DNA of 54,966 bases from an uncultured Pseudobutyrivibrio sp. GTDB lineage: Bacteria > Bacillota > Clostridia > Lachnospirales > Lachnospiraceae. Positions within the stretch are counted from its first letter, which is position 1. Every line of letters begins with the position of its first letter. Of the stretch, positions 8,657 through 18,240 are shown piece by piece. The stretch is taken from NCBI GenBank assembly GCA_902775195.1, contig CACYLQ010000004.1:13011-67976 (forward strand), given 5' to 3'. Both the position numbers and the translations under genes were made by a program. Below the pieces are notes generated by a model, which was not told where the DNA came from, did not search any database, and saw nothing but the letters and a program-made list of their open reading frames with translations.

Positions 8657-9558
8657 TGGCAAAGAAGCCAAAGCAAGAGGAAGCTCCTGCTGGTGCTCCT
8701 GCCTGGATGGCCACCTTCTCAGACTTGATGAACCTGTTACTTTGCTTCTTCGTATTGCTGTTCTCTATGAGTAGTACTGATACGGAGAAATTCCAGGAAG
8801 TAATAGCAAGCATTCAGTCTAGTTTTAGTATTTTTTCATCAGGCGGCACCTCAATAGGTGAAGGTCAAATGATTTCTTCGGGAATCAGTCAGCTTGAAAT
8901 GTTTGATGACTATTTCAACAGTGTTCATGATGGTGATGATGAACAGTATGAAAAAGAAGGAGCATCTGACCAACAAAACGAGGGAGAACTGGAAGAGGAT
9001 GGTTCTGCAACAAATGAAGGGGAAGATACTTCAAATGGTGTTTCTGTAGAGGACGCCAAGGAAGCTTTAGAGGAAGCTGGTGCTTCTGAAAGCGAATCTA
9101 TTGCAGAAGAAATAGAAAACAAGCTTGCTGAATATGGTCTTCAGGACCAGGTAGAGGTTGAGTTCAATGCAAACTATGTAATGATTACAATTAACGGAGC
9201 TCTACTTTTTGATTCAGGTAAAGCAGAACTTACAGAGGATGCACTGACAATAGTTGATAATTTATCTAAGATACTTAGTCAGTATGATAACAATATCATT
9301 GAGATTGAAGGACATACAGATAATGTTCCAATGAAATCTCGTACATACGCAAATAACGATGTACTTTCAATGTACAGAGCGCTGTATGTAGCTGATAGAA
9401 TAAGGCAGGTAACAAACCTTAATCCAGCATATATCAAATCAGCTGGTCGAGGACAATATGTTCCAATAGCAGATAACAGTACTGCAGAGGGGCGAGCAAG
9501 AAATAGACGTGTTGAAATCAAAATATACAACTCATATTCATCAGATTTGGGTGAATAA
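8656..9558 (+). CDS. motB: MotB, flagellar stator peptidoglycan-anchored subunit
   Basis: MotB anchors the stator to peptidoglycan and carries the ion-binding aspartate. The single membrane helix is about residues 20-40, with the conserved Asp at about residue 23 (FSDLMNLLLCFF). An OmpA-type peptidoglycan-binding domain occupies about residues 170-300, with IEGHTDNVP and later GRARNRRVEI. Between them is an unusually long acidic Glu/Asp/Ser-rich linker (about 95-160). The ATG overlaps the motA stop, so the two are probably translationally coupled. Ion specificity (H+ or Na+) cannot be read safely from the sequence. Confidence 0.95.
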   Translation: MAKKPKQEEAPAGAPAWMATFSDLMNLLLCFFVLLFSMSSTDTEKFQEVIASIQSSFSIFSSGGTSIGEGQMISSGISQLEMFDDYFNSVHDGDDEQYEKEGASDQQNEGELEEDGSATNEGEDTSNGVSVEDAKEALEEAGASESESIAEEIENKLAEYGLQDQVEVEFNANYVMITINGALLFDSGKAELTEDALTIVDNLSKILSQYDNNIIEIEGHTDNVPMKSRTYANNDVLSMYRALYVADRIRQVTNLNPAYIKSAGRGQYVPIADNSTAEGRARNRRVEIKIYNSYSSDLGE

Positions 9559-9570
9559 GAAAGGCATGTT

Positions 9571-10098
9571 ATGAAGAAGAATTTGATTACGGTAGTTATA
9601 CTTGCACTGGTTGTTGTCAATCTTGTTCTTACAGCTGTGCTTACCATTACAATCATACCTGAAACACAAAAGGCTAATGAATTAATCACAAAGGTTTGTT
9701 CAGCTATTGATTTGGACTTGGTAGCTGGGGATACGGCAGGTTCACTTTCCATAAATGTTGCGGATATGGTTGATTACCCAGTAAATAGTGGTGAGACCAT
9801 GACTATTAACTTAAAGGATAATGGTGATGGCAGCTTACATTATGCAGTACTTGGAATTTCCTTATCACTTGATTCTACAAACGAAGATTACGCTACATTT
9901 GGTGATGGCGCGGGAAATCTTTCAACCTCTGATAATATTATATGCGATACAATCAAAACGGTAATCGCATCACATACAATAGATGACATGAGAAATAATG
10001 AGGATGCAGTAAAGGAAGAAATTCTAGAAGCTTTACAAGGATTGTTTAAGTCAGCATTCATAGTTAGAGTAAACTTTAGTAGTGCTACTTACCAATAA
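9571..10098 (+). CDS. fliL: FliL, basal-body-associated stator support protein
   Basis: This 175-residue protein has an N-terminal membrane segment (about 5-28) and a beta-rich extracytoplasmic domain. It ends with LQGLFKSAFIVRVNFSSAT, comparable to the C-terminus of FliL proteins, which encircle stator units. FliL is poorly conserved, so position decides the call: it sits directly between motB and fliM, as in many Firmicutes. It starts 13 nt after motB. Confidence 0.82.
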   Translation: MKKNLITVVILALVVVNLVLTAVLTITIIPETQKANELITKVCSAIDLDLVAGDTAGSLSINVADMVDYPVNSGETMTINLKDNGDGSLHYAVLGISLSLDSTNEDYATFGDGAGNLSTSDNIICDTIKTVIASHTIDDMRNNEDAVKEEILEALQGLFKSAFIVRVNFSSATYQ

Positions 10099-10134
10099 TC
10101 ATTAATTAAGGGACAATAAGGTGGTGAGAAAACT

Positions 10135-11118
10135 TTGGGTGACGTTCTTTCACAAAACGAAATAGATAATCTGCTTAACGCCTTAACTAGTGGTGAATTA
10201 GACGCAGATGAAATCAAAAATAATAAAGAAAAGCCTGTAAAGAATTACGACTTTGCCAGACCATCCAAGTTTTCTAAGGAACATCTTCGTACAATGGAGA
10301 TTATCTTCGAACATTATGGAAGATTGCTTTCCACCAACCTTCCAATCTTTCTTAGAAAGAATATACAGGTAGAGGTAATGAACTCCGAAGCGGTTACATA
10401 CATGGAGTTTTCAAATTCTCTTTCAAACCCTGTACTTCTTGGAGTTGTAGATTTCGCTCCATTGGAAGGAAACATAATCGTAGAAATGGCTTCTAATCTT
10501 GGCTTTGCAATGGTAGACAGAATGCTTGGCGGCGAAGGGGAACCGCTTGATAAGATTAGAGACTTTTCAGAAATAGAGCTTTTGCTTATAGAAAGAGTAA
10601 TGACTTCATGTGTGGACTTATTAAGAGAACCATGGGAAAACGTTTTAGACGTACATCCTAGACTAGAAAGAATTGAGACAAACTCACAGTTCGCACAGAT
10701 AATATCACCATCAGAAATGATAGCAATCGTTACGGTTAATATCAAAATAGGCGATGTTGAAGGACTTATGAATGTTTGCTTACCTTTTATTACTTTAGAG
10801 CCAGTTATGGACAAATTAAACACAAAGTTCTGGTATAGTAGTCAAAAGGAGAAAGCAGGAGAGAACAATTATTCAGAAGCCGTAGAAGGACTCATTTCAC
10901 ACGCTAAGATACCAGTTACAGCGGTACTTGGAAACAGCACTATTACAGTAGCTGATTTCTCCCAACTTCAGGTTGGGGATATAGTAAGACTTGATACTAA
11001 GGTTGATCAAGAATTGGATGTTTTCGTGGGCGACATAAAGAAGTTCCAAGCCCTTCCAGGAGCATCAGGTAAGGATTACGCAGTAAGAGTGACACAAATC
11101 ATTAGGGAGGAGCAGTAG
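10135..11118 (+). CDS. fliM: FliM, flagellar motor switch protein
   Basis: FliM is the middle C-ring protein that receives CheY-P and controls rotation direction. The N-terminus carries the CheY-binding motif LSQNEIDNLL (residues 5-14). The middle domain (about 45-225) is CheC-like, and a SpoA/FliN-like domain closes the protein (about 250-320, with VGDIVRLD). The start is TTG at 10135, with AAGGTGGTGA upstream. No closer ATG keeps the CheY-binding motif. It is separated from fliY by one base. The length of 327 residues is normal. Confidence 0.95.
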   Translation: MGDVLSQNEIDNLLNALTSGELDADEIKNNKEKPVKNYDFARPSKFSKEHLRTMEIIFEHYGRLLSTNLPIFLRKNIQVEVMNSEAVTYMEFSNSLSNPVLLGVVDFAPLEGNIIVEMASNLGFAMVDRMLGGEGEPLDKIRDFSEIELLLIERVMTSCVDLLREPWENVLDVHPRLERIETNSQFAQIISPSEMIAIVTVNIKIGDVEGLMNVCLPFITLEPVMDKLNTKFWYSSQKEKAGENNYSEAVEGLISHAKIPVTAVLGNSTITVADFSQLQVGDIVRLDTKVDQELDVFVGDIKKFQALPGASGKDYAVRVTQIIREEQ

Positions 11119-11119
11119 A

Positions 11120-12307
11120 ATGGGTGACGGTGTATTATCACAGGATGAGATTAATGCACTACTAAGTGGGGGTATTCCCGATGCACCAGCCGCTGAGCCG
11201 GAATCTTCAGGAGGCGGCGGAGGAGAGCTTTCTGAGCAGGAGATTGATACTATTGGTGAAGTTGCCAACATAAGCATGGGTAGTGCGGCGACAACGCTTT
11301 TCTCTCTGGTTAATCAGAAGGTTGAAATTTCGACACCAGTTGTTACTGAAACTAATTGGGACGAATTAGCATCTAACTATGATAATTCCTGCGTTGTAGT
11401 TCGAATTGGTTATACCAAAGGTTTGGATGGCTCTAACATTCTTGTTCTTAAAGAGAATGATGTAAAGGTTATCACAGACCTTATGATGGGCGGCGATGGC
11501 ACTAATACAGATGGTGAAATATCAGATCTTCACCTGTCAGCTATATCAGAGGCCATGAACCAGATGATGGGTGCAAGTGCAACTTCACTATCATCAATGC
11601 TCAATAAAATGGTAGATATATCACCACCAACAGCAACGCTTACTGACCTGGCAACAATTGATGCTGGTGATATTGATGAATTCCTGAAAAGCAATTTCGT
11701 AAGAATCGCTTTTAAAATGGAAATAGGCACTCTTGTAGATAGTGAAATGATGCAGTTGTATCCAATTTCACTGGCGAAGGAGATGTGTGGTTCAGTTCTA
11801 AATAATATGGAGAATGACTCCAAATCAACCGTTGATGACGGGGTTGCTGAATCACCACCACCGGCAGCAGCTCCTGCTCCAGAAGCAGCGGCGGCGCCAC
11901 CACCACCGGCAGCGGCTCCACCTGGCATGGACCCAAATGCTATGGCAGGTCAAATGCCACAAGGCCAGCCTATGATGATGCCGCAGTACATGTACCCACC
12001 ACAGCAGCAGGTAAATGTACAACCGGCACAGTTTACTCCTTTTGGACCAGGCTTTGCAGCCCAGTTCGCTCAGGAGAACATCGACCTTATCTTAGACGTA
12101 CCTTTGGAAGTAACCGTAGAATTAGGTCGAACCAATAAAACAATCCAAGATATTTTGGATTTTGCACCAGGTACCATCATCGAGCTAAATAAAATAGCCG
12201 GTGAACCAATAGATGTACTTGTGAACGGCAAGTACGTGGCAAAAGGCGAAGTCGTTGTTATCGAGGAGTCTTTTGGTGTACGAATAACGGAAATCATCAA
12301 AGAATAA
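11120..12307 (+). CDS. fliY: FliY, motor switch protein with CheC-type phosphatase domain (FliN homologue)
   Basis: FliY combines three parts: an N-terminal CheY-binding motif (LSQDEINALL, residues 6-15), a CheC-like CheY-P phosphatase domain (about 35-230), and a C-terminal FliN/SpoA domain (about 320-395) that builds the lower C-ring. Both phosphatase motifs are present: EVANISMG at about residue 49 and EAMNQMMG at about residue 140. The linker (about 240-315) is a Pro/Ala/Gln/Met-rich stretch of GCA/CCA codons. FliY is typical of Firmicutes and replaces FliN. It follows fliM directly and precedes cheY. Confidence 0.94.
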   Translation: MGDGVLSQDEINALLSGGIPDAPAAEPESSGGGGGELSEQEIDTIGEVANISMGSAATTLFSLVNQKVEISTPVVTETNWDELASNYDNSCVVVRIGYTKGLDGSNILVLKENDVKVITDLMMGGDGTNTDGEISDLHLSAISEAMNQMMGASATSLSSMLNKMVDISPPTATLTDLATIDAGDIDEFLKSNFVRIAFKMEIGTLVDSEMMQLYPISLAKEMCGSVLNNMENDSKSTVDDGVAESPPPAAAPAPEAAAAPPPPAAAPPGMDPNAMAGQMPQGQPMMMPQYMYPPQQQVNVQPAQFTPFGPGFAAQFAQENIDLILDVPLEVTVELGRTNKTIQDILDFAPGTIIELNKIAGEPIDVLVNGKYVAKGEVVVIEESFGVRITEIIKE

Positions 12308-12332
12308 ACAATATATTTAAGGAGATGAAGAC

Positions 12333-12695
12333 ATGGCAAAAAACATTTTAATCTGTGACGACGCTGCATTTATGAGAATGATGATTAAGGACATTCTCAC
12401 CAAGAATGGCTACAATGTAGTCGGAGAAGCCGAGAACGGCAAGATTGCTGTTGATAAGTTTAGTGAGCTTTCTCCAGATCTTGTACTTCTTGACATTACA
12501 ATGCCTGAGATGGATGGTATTGGCGCCCTTAAGGCTATCAAGGAAAAGGATCCTAACGCATGTGTTATTATGTGCTCTGCTATGGGTCAGCAGGCTATGG
12601 TTATTGAAGCCATCCAGTCTGGTGCAAAAGACTTTATCGTTAAGCCATTCCAGGCTGAGCGTGTACTAGAAGCTGTAAAGAAGGTAATTGGATAA
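12333..12695 (+). CDS. cheY: CheY, chemotaxis response regulator
   Basis: This 120-residue single-domain receiver has the acidic pair DD at 9-10, the phosphorylation site Asp54 (LLDITMPEMDG), a Ser/Thr position in MCSAMG, and the conserved KPF Lys near residue 106. Its location between fliY and fliO is the B. subtilis position. CheA-P would phosphorylate it, and CheY-P binds the N-terminal motifs of FliM and FliY. Its phosphatases FliY and CheC are both in this cluster; CheZ is absent. AAGGAGATGA precedes the ATG. Confidence 0.96.
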   Translation: MAKNILICDDAAFMRMMIKDILTKNGYNVVGEAENGKIAVDKFSELSPDLVLLDITMPEMDGIGALKAIKEKDPNACVIMCSAMGQQAMVIEAIQSGAKDFIVKPFQAERVLEAVKKVIG

Positions 12696-12696
12696 T

Positions 12697-13059
12697 ATGA
12701 TTTTACTTTCTTCGGCGGGGGAAAGCTTCTTTCAATTGATTTTTGCCTTAGTTGTATTTGTATTAGTTCTTGGGCTTACTACCGTTGTGACAAAATGGAT
12801 TGCAGGGTATCAAAAAACTCAGGGGCTAAACAAAAACCTTGAAATTGTTGAGGCCATCAGGCTATCAAATAATAAGTTTGTTCAGATTATAAGAGCTGGT
12901 GAGGATAAGTATTTTGTCGTTGCCACTGGCAAGGATGAGGTTACACTCTTGGGTGAATTATCCTCATCTCAGCTCAGAGAATATGATGAGACAAACGATG
13001 TGATAATGCCTGTTGATTTCAAATCAGTATTGGAAAAGTTTTCAAAAAAACAAAATTAA
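12697..13059 (+). CDS. fliO: FliO (FliZ-type), flagellar export-gate assembly protein
   Basis: This small protein of about 120 residues has one N-terminal membrane helix (about 8-32). A basic/hydrophobic cytoplasmic domain contains NLEIVEAIRLSNNKFVQII and DKYFVVATG, a pattern shared with FliO/FliZ. FliO helps assemble the FliP-FliR export gate, whose genes follow immediately. The ATG at 12697 lies one base after the cheY stop and is preferred. An in-frame TTG at 12688 inside cheY would add three residues. Confidence 0.85.
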   Translation: MILLSSAGESFFQLIFALVVFVLVLGLTTVVTKWIAGYQKTQGLNKNLEIVEAIRLSNNKFVQIIRAGEDKYFVVATGKDEVTLLGELSSSQLREYDETNDVIMPVDFKSVLEKFSKKQN

Positions 13060-13079
13060 AAATTACGGACGAGTGTGTT

Positions 13080-13940
13080 ATGAAAAAATTAAAGAAGGGG
13101 TATTTGATTTTCAGCTTTGTGTTTTCACTAGCTGTTGTTTCATTTACGCTTTTTACTTGCAGCACAAGGGCTTATGCAACTGAATATGGTACAGAATATG
13201 GGGCTAGTAACGAGCTATATGGTGCAACTGAAAATGCGCCTAATGCATCGGATGAGGTTGTCGGCAGTGGCAATAAGGGCTTTTCATTAACATTTGATGG
13301 CGAGGACGGAAATTTTACAGCAACTCTTAGAATGCTGCTTGTGCTCACTATCATTACCTTGGCGCCTTCGATTCTGATAATGCTAACATCCTTTACCAGA
13401 TGCGTCATTGTATTGCACTTTGTTCGCGCTGCTATTGGTACTAACACAGCGCCTCCAAATCAGATTTTGATAGGGTTGGCGTTGTTTTTGACTTTATTCA
13501 TCATGTCACCTGTTTTAACTCAGATTAAAACAGATGCTGTTGATCCTTTTGACGCTGGAGAGATTACTCAGGAAGAAGCAATCGATGCAGCAATCGCTCC
13601 TGTCAGAGAGTTTATGTACCCTCAGACACAGGAAAAGGATTTGGCATTGTTTTGTGACATTGCTGGCATTACCTATGATTTAGATGAATTAGACGAGGTT
13701 CCATTTACAGTTCTGGTTCCATCTTTTATATTATCAGAGCTTAGGGCTGCATTTATTATTGGATTTTTGATTTATGTACCTTTTATAGTTATCGATATGG
13801 TTGTTGCATCAGTACTTATGTCAATGGGTATGATGATGCTTCCACCTACCACGATTTCTTTACCATTCAAGATTTTATTGTTTATTCTTGTAGATGGATG
13901 GGATCTTGTTATTGGCGGGTTAGTGAAGACGTTTTATTAA
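13080..13940 (+). CDS. fliP: FliP, flagellar export-gate protein
   Basis: FliP is the main core subunit of the export gate and forms a pentamer with FliQ and FliR. The 286-residue protein has a cleavable-looking signal sequence (about 1-31, ending near RAYA). A low-complexity segment follows, then the conserved region: ILIMLTSFTRCVIVLHFVR, then GTNTAPPNQI and ALFLTLFIM. A final helix pair includes SMGMMMLPPTTISLPFKILL. All family signatures are intact. The 13059-13080 gap is 20 nt. Confidence 0.96.
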   Translation: MKKLKKGYLIFSFVFSLAVVSFTLFTCSTRAYATEYGTEYGASNELYGATENAPNASDEVVGSGNKGFSLTFDGEDGNFTATLRMLLVLTIITLAPSILIMLTSFTRCVIVLHFVRAAIGTNTAPPNQILIGLALFLTLFIMSPVLTQIKTDAVDPFDAGEITQEEAIDAAIAPVREFMYPQTQEKDLALFCDIAGITYDLDELDEVPFTVLVPSFILSELRAAFIIGFLIYVPFIVIDMVVASVLMSMGMMMLPPTTISLPFKILLFILVDGWDLVIGGLVKTFY

Positions 13941-13971
13941 TGAGTTTCACATTTTACGGAGAGGATAGGTT

Positions 13972-14241
13972 ATGACTGAAGGACAGGTATTAGATATCAT
14001 TAGAAACAGTATTTACATTCTATTGATTACATCATTACCACTTTTGCTAGTTTCTCTTGTGATTGGTCTTGTTATTAGTATCTTTCAGACTGTCACATCT
14101 ATTCAAGAGCAAACGCTTACCTTCATACCTAAAATTGTGGGGGTATTTGCAGCACTTATGTTTTTCGGTCCTTGGATGCTCACAGTTTTGGTTAATTACA
14201 TTACTGATTTGTGGGCAAACTTTTCAATATACCTGGGCTAG
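13972..14241 (+). CDS. fliQ: FliQ, flagellar export-gate protein
   Basis: This 89-residue protein has two membrane helices (about 15-38 and 50-78). The conserved stretch reads ISIFQTVTSIQEQTLTFIPK. It is typical FliQ in size and sequence. It lies between fliP and fliR, as in nearly all flagellar loci. GGAGAGGA precedes the ATG. Confidence 0.95.
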   Translation: MTEGQVLDIIRNSIYILLITSLPLLLVSLVIGLVISIFQTVTSIQEQTLTFIPKIVGVFAALMFFGPWMLTVLVNYITDLWANFSIYLG

Positions 14242-14246
14242 AATAG

Positions 14247-15026
14247 ATGTTTAGCGTACATTTTACCTTACAAAATTTTGAATATTACTTGTTACTCCTT
14301 ACCCGCATATCCATGTTCGTAGTAGTGGCACCATTTTTCAACACCAGAAATACACCAGCCAGACTAAAAGTGGGCTTTTCTGCCTTAGTCGCCTTGCTGT
14401 TATATTTTGTTGTTGATTTTGATGACCTCAATTATTCTACGGTAGTAGGATATGCTTTTTTAGTTGTTAAGGAAGCAATTACAGGCTTAATAATAGGTTT
14501 TGCAACTTTTTGCTGCAATTTCATCATTTTACTTTCCGGTAATATGATTGATATGAATATAGGTCTTTCCATGGCACAGGAATACGACCCATCTTTGCAG
14601 ACAGAAACATCAGCAACAGGAACCTTATATAACAATTTTATAATGATTCTGTTGATTCTTTCAGGAATGCATAGATACATATTCAGAACCTTTTGTGATG
14701 CCTATACATTAATCCCTATTGGTGGAGCAGTTTTTGAATGGGATTCATTAATGAGTTCCACTATTATTTTTATGAGAGATATTTTTGTTATTGGATTTAG
14801 AATAGTTCTTCCAATATTTGCAGTAATAATGATACTTAATGCAATACTTGGAATCATGGTAAAGGTTGCACCTCAGATTCACATGTTTTCTGTTGGTGCG
14901 CAGCTCAAAATTATTGTTGGTTTTATAGTTTTGTTTTTGACAGTATTTTTGCTACCAGATATTGCAACATTCATTTTTAAGGAAATGAAGAAGATGATGT
15001 CACTTTATTTGCAGGGGATGTATTGA
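14247..15026 (+). CDS. fliR: FliR, flagellar export-gate protein
   Basis: This 259-residue polytopic membrane protein has about six hydrophobic segments. Conserved FliR features include RISMFVVVAPFF near the start, the GLIIGF segment, MAQEYDPS in the central loop and KVAPQIHMFSVG in the third quarter. It completes the FliP5Q4R1 gate. It starts 5 nt after fliQ. Its stop overlaps the flhB start (TGATG), which suggests translational coupling. Confidence 0.95.
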   Translation: MFSVHFTLQNFEYYLLLLTRISMFVVVAPFFNTRNTPARLKVGFSALVALLLYFVVDFDDLNYSTVVGYAFLVVKEAITGLIIGFATFCCNFIILLSGNMIDMNIGLSMAQEYDPSLQTETSATGTLYNNFIMILLILSGMHRYIFRTFCDAYTLIPIGGAVFEWDSLMSSTIIFMRDIFVIGFRIVLPIFAVIMILNAILGIMVKVAPQIHMFSVGAQLKIIVGFIVLFLTVFLLPDIATFIFKEMKKMMSLYLQGMY

Positions 15027-16159
15027 TGTATGAAGAAAAAGTCTTGTTAATTCCATATAACCTCCAATTCTTCGCTCCAGATGGAGAGGGTGGAGAAAAG
15101 ACCGAGGACCCTACCAGCAAAAAGCTTTCTGATGCCAGAAAGGAAGGTAAGGTTGCCAAAAGTAAGGAGATTGTTAATGGTGTTTCGCTTCTAGGCTTTT
15201 TTATAGCACTTAGAGTTTTTCTAAGCTTCGCAGGAATCAGGATAGTAGAAATCTTTAGATGGATTTATGCATTATTTCCTGACATAGTAAATATGAAGGG
15301 GGGCTTAACGGTCCAGGCCTTTATAGGAATTTTTAGAAGTGTTTTAGGAAAAACTCTTATTATACTTTTACCGTTTTTGCTAATTGGCTTTTCGGCAGAT
15401 TTTGTTACTAATCTGGTACAGGTTGGTTGGAAGCCAACAATGAAGCCATTAGAGCCAAAGCTTTCAAAGTTTAATCCAATAAGCGGCTTTAAACGTATCT
15501 TTTCTAAGCAGTCAATTGTAAATCTTCTCTTTGCTATAGCGAAGATTTTGCTGGTTTTTTATATTGCATATACTAGTATTAAAGGTCAGGCTAAAACATT
15601 ATTTTTACTCTATGACATTTCACTTAACGCAGCTCTTAGCCTGATATTCCAAATAATCGTAGACACAGGAATTAGAATAAGTGTAGTTTATATAGTCCTT
15701 GGCCTGGTTGATTATGGATATCAACGCTACAAATTCAAAGATGATATGAAGATGACCAAGCAAGAGGTAAAGGATGAATATAAGAACACTGAAGGAGATC
15801 CTCAAATCAAAGGTAAACAGCGTCAGAGAATGATGGAAAGCTCTCAGCGTAGAATGATGAAAAATGTTCCTCAGGCTGATGTTGTTATCACAAACCCTAC
15901 TCACATTGCAGTTGCCATTCTTTATGATAATACAAAGGATGATGCACCTCGTGTTGTAGCAAAGGGTGAGGATTACCTGGCAAAGAAAATTAAAGATGTA
16001 GCTAAGGAAAGCAATGTTCCAATTGTTGAAAATAAGCCTTTAGCAAGAGCTTTATATGCAACAGTTGAAATAGATGAAACCATTCCTCCAGAGTTATATC
16101 AGGCGGTGGCGGAAATTCTGGCAGTTGTTTATACCAACAGAAATCAGCAGGTTAGCTAA
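15026..16159 (+). CDS. flhB: FlhB, export-gate switch protein with NPTH autocleavage site
   Basis: FlhB switches export from hook to filament substrates after self-cleavage. The N-terminus has GEKTEDPTSKKLSDARKEGK, which is diagnostic. Four membrane segments follow, then a basic linker and the cytoplasmic domain. The autocleavage motif NPTH is intact at about residue 290. The start is placed at ATG 15026, overlapping the fliR stop. The 377-residue length is normal for Clostridia. Confidence 0.96.
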   Translation: MYEEKVLLIPYNLQFFAPDGEGGEKTEDPTSKKLSDARKEGKVAKSKEIVNGVSLLGFFIALRVFLSFAGIRIVEIFRWIYALFPDIVNMKGGLTVQAFIGIFRSVLGKTLIILLPFLLIGFSADFVTNLVQVGWKPTMKPLEPKLSKFNPISGFKRIFSKQSIVNLLFAIAKILLVFYIAYTSIKGQAKTLFLLYDISLNAALSLIFQIIVDTGIRISVVYIVLGLVDYGYQRYKFKDDMKMTKQEVKDEYKNTEGDPQIKGKQRQRMMESSQRRMMKNVPQADVVITNPTHIAVAILYDNTKDDAPRVVAKGEDYLAKKIKDVAKESNVPIVENKPLARALYATVEIDETIPPELYQAVAEILAVVYTNRNQQVS

Positions 16160-16184
16160 TCTTTAAGGAAAGGGGGAGAAGAGT

Positions 16185-18236
16185 ATGGATTTTGCAGCTT
16201 CAGTTAAAAAATCGGATATAGGAATTGCATTATACTTACTTGCTGCAGTTACCTTCTTCGTTATCCCTATTCCTAATTTTGTTCTGGATATAATGATTGC
16301 ATTTAATATTTCGGTAGCTCTCATTATACTTATGAACGTACTTTTTGTTCAGGAAGTTTTGGATATGTCCTTCTTCCCAACATTACTATTGTTCACTACT
16401 ATTTTTAGAATTTCATTAAACGTATCATCTACAAGACTTATTCTTTCAACAGGTGACCCAGGAAATGTAGTTGAAACCTTCGGTAGCTTCGTTGGTGGAA
16501 ATAATCTTGTAATTGGTGCAATCATTTTCCTTATTCTGATTATCATTCAGTTTATGGTAATCAATAAAGGTTCTGAGCGTGTAGCTGAAGTATCTGCAAG
16601 ATTTACACTGGATGCTATGCCAGGTAAGCAGATGGCCATTGATGCGGATCTTAACACTGGAGCAATTGACGATGCAGAAGCTAAAAGACGAAGAGATAAG
16701 ATTCAAGAGGAATCAGCTTTCTTCGGAGCAATGGATGGTGCTACTAAGTATGTAAAAGGAGATGCTACTGCAGGCTTAATCATAACAGCTATTAACCTTG
16801 CCGGTGGTACGGTGATGGGCGTTTTAAACCAGGGACTTCCATTTGCTGAAGCTATTCAGCAATTTGGTATTCTAACCATCGGTGATGGCCTTGTTTCTCA
16901 GATTCCATCCCTTCTTATTTCGTTATCAACAGGTATTCTTGTAACTAAGGGTTCAAAGGCTGCTGATTTTTCCGGAATCCTTGTACGTCAGCTGTTTGGT
17001 ATACCAAAGGTTTTGTATATTGTTGGCGCAGCAATGATATTCCTTGGTATAGCAACACCACTTAACTGGGTACTGTTCTTAGCTTTTGGTATTGTATTTA
17101 TTGTTTCAGGCTACTCAATATCCAAGACAATAGGCGAAGAGGAAATCGAGCAGGAGGTTGCAGCCGAGGAGACAGAGGCAGAAGAAATCAGAAAGCCAGA
17201 AAATGTTGTTTCTCTGCTGCAGGTTGACCCAATCGAGCTGGAATTTGGTTATGGAATTATTCCACTTGCAGATGTTAACCAGGGTGGTGATTTGTTAGAC
17301 CGAGTTGTAATGATTAGACGACAAATTGCCTTAGAGCTTGGTACTGTTGTTCCTATTATTAGATTAAGGGATAACATCCAGCTTAATCCTAATCAATATA
17401 TCATTAAGATTAAAGGTATTCAGGTAACTGAAGGAGAAATTCTTTTTGACCACTATATGGCAATGAATCCAGGATATGTAGAGGAAGAGATTACAGGTAT
17501 TCCAACATTTGAACCATCCTTCCATTTGCCAGCACTTTGGATTACAGAAAGTCAGCGAGAACGAGCAGAGTCTTTAGGCTATACAGTTGTTGACCCACCA
17601 TCAATAATAGCAACACACCTGACTGAAGTCATTAGAAGTCATATAGCAGAGCTTCTTACCAGACAGGATGTTCAGAATCTTATTGATAACCTTAAGGAAA
17701 GTAATCCTGTTATTGTTGATGAGCTTGTTCCTAAGCTGCTTGGTCTTGGAGATGTTCAAAAGGTTCTCCAAAACTTACTTTCAGAGGGTGTTTCAATTAG
17801 AGATTTGCTTACTATATTCGAAGTTTTGGCAGATCATGCTACAACAACACATGATACGGATGTACTTACAGAATATGTAAGACAGGGATTAAAGAGAGCT
17901 ATATCTGGAAGATATTTTGCTCCTAACGAAACAACTCAGGTAATTACAGTTGATCCTAAGGTTGAGCAGGATATCATGGCATCCATAAAACAGACGGAGC
18001 AAGGTGCTTATCTGACACTTGATCCTGAAAGAATAAAAGCAATAATTGCATCATTGGAGGAGGAGATTAAGAAGGTTGAAGAAATGGGCCAGACGCCTAT
18101 AGTTGTAACATCACCTATTGTAAGAATGTACTTCAAGAGTATGACTCAGGATTATATTAAGGATTTGATAGTTGTTTCTTATAATGAAATTGATTCTAAT
18201 GTAGAACTTTCATCAGTAGGCATGGTAACGGGGTGA
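16185..18236 (+). CDS. flhA: FlhA, flagellar export-gate platform protein
   Basis: This 683-residue protein forms the nonameric export platform. About eight N-terminal membrane helices cover residues 15-310. The FHIPEP-family cytoplasmic loop contains RFTLDAMPGKQMAIDADLN, the hallmark segment, followed by AKRRRDKIQEE. The C-terminal half is the soluble ring domain that binds chaperone-substrate complexes; an acidic linker at about 315-335 joins the two parts. AAAGGGGGAGAAG precedes the ATG. It follows flhB and precedes flhF. Confidence 0.97.
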   Translation: MDFAASVKKSDIGIALYLLAAVTFFVIPIPNFVLDIMIAFNISVALIILMNVLFVQEVLDMSFFPTLLLFTTIFRISLNVSSTRLILSTGDPGNVVETFGSFVGGNNLVIGAIIFLILIIIQFMVINKGSERVAEVSARFTLDAMPGKQMAIDADLNTGAIDDAEAKRRRDKIQEESAFFGAMDGATKYVKGDATAGLIITAINLAGGTVMGVLNQGLPFAEAIQQFGILTIGDGLVSQIPSLLISLSTGILVTKGSKAADFSGILVRQLFGIPKVLYIVGAAMIFLGIATPLNWVLFLAFGIVFIVSGYSISKTIGEEEIEQEVAAEETEAEEIRKPENVVSLLQVDPIELEFGYGIIPLADVNQGGDLLDRVVMIRRQIALELGTVVPIIRLRDNIQLNPNQYIIKIKGIQVTEGEILFDHYMAMNPGYVEEEITGIPTFEPSFHLPALWITESQRERAESLGYTVVDPPSIIATHLTEVIRSHIAELLTRQDVQNLIDNLKESNPVIVDELVPKLLGLGDVQKVLQNLLSEGVSIRDLLTIFEVLADHATTTHDTDVLTEYVRQGLKRAISGRYFAPNETTQVITVDPKVEQDIMASIKQTEQGAYLTLDPERIKAIIASLEEEIKKVEEMGQTPIVVTSPIVRMYFKSMTQDYIKDLIVVSYNEIDSNVELSSVGMVTG

Positions 18237-18240
18237 GTAA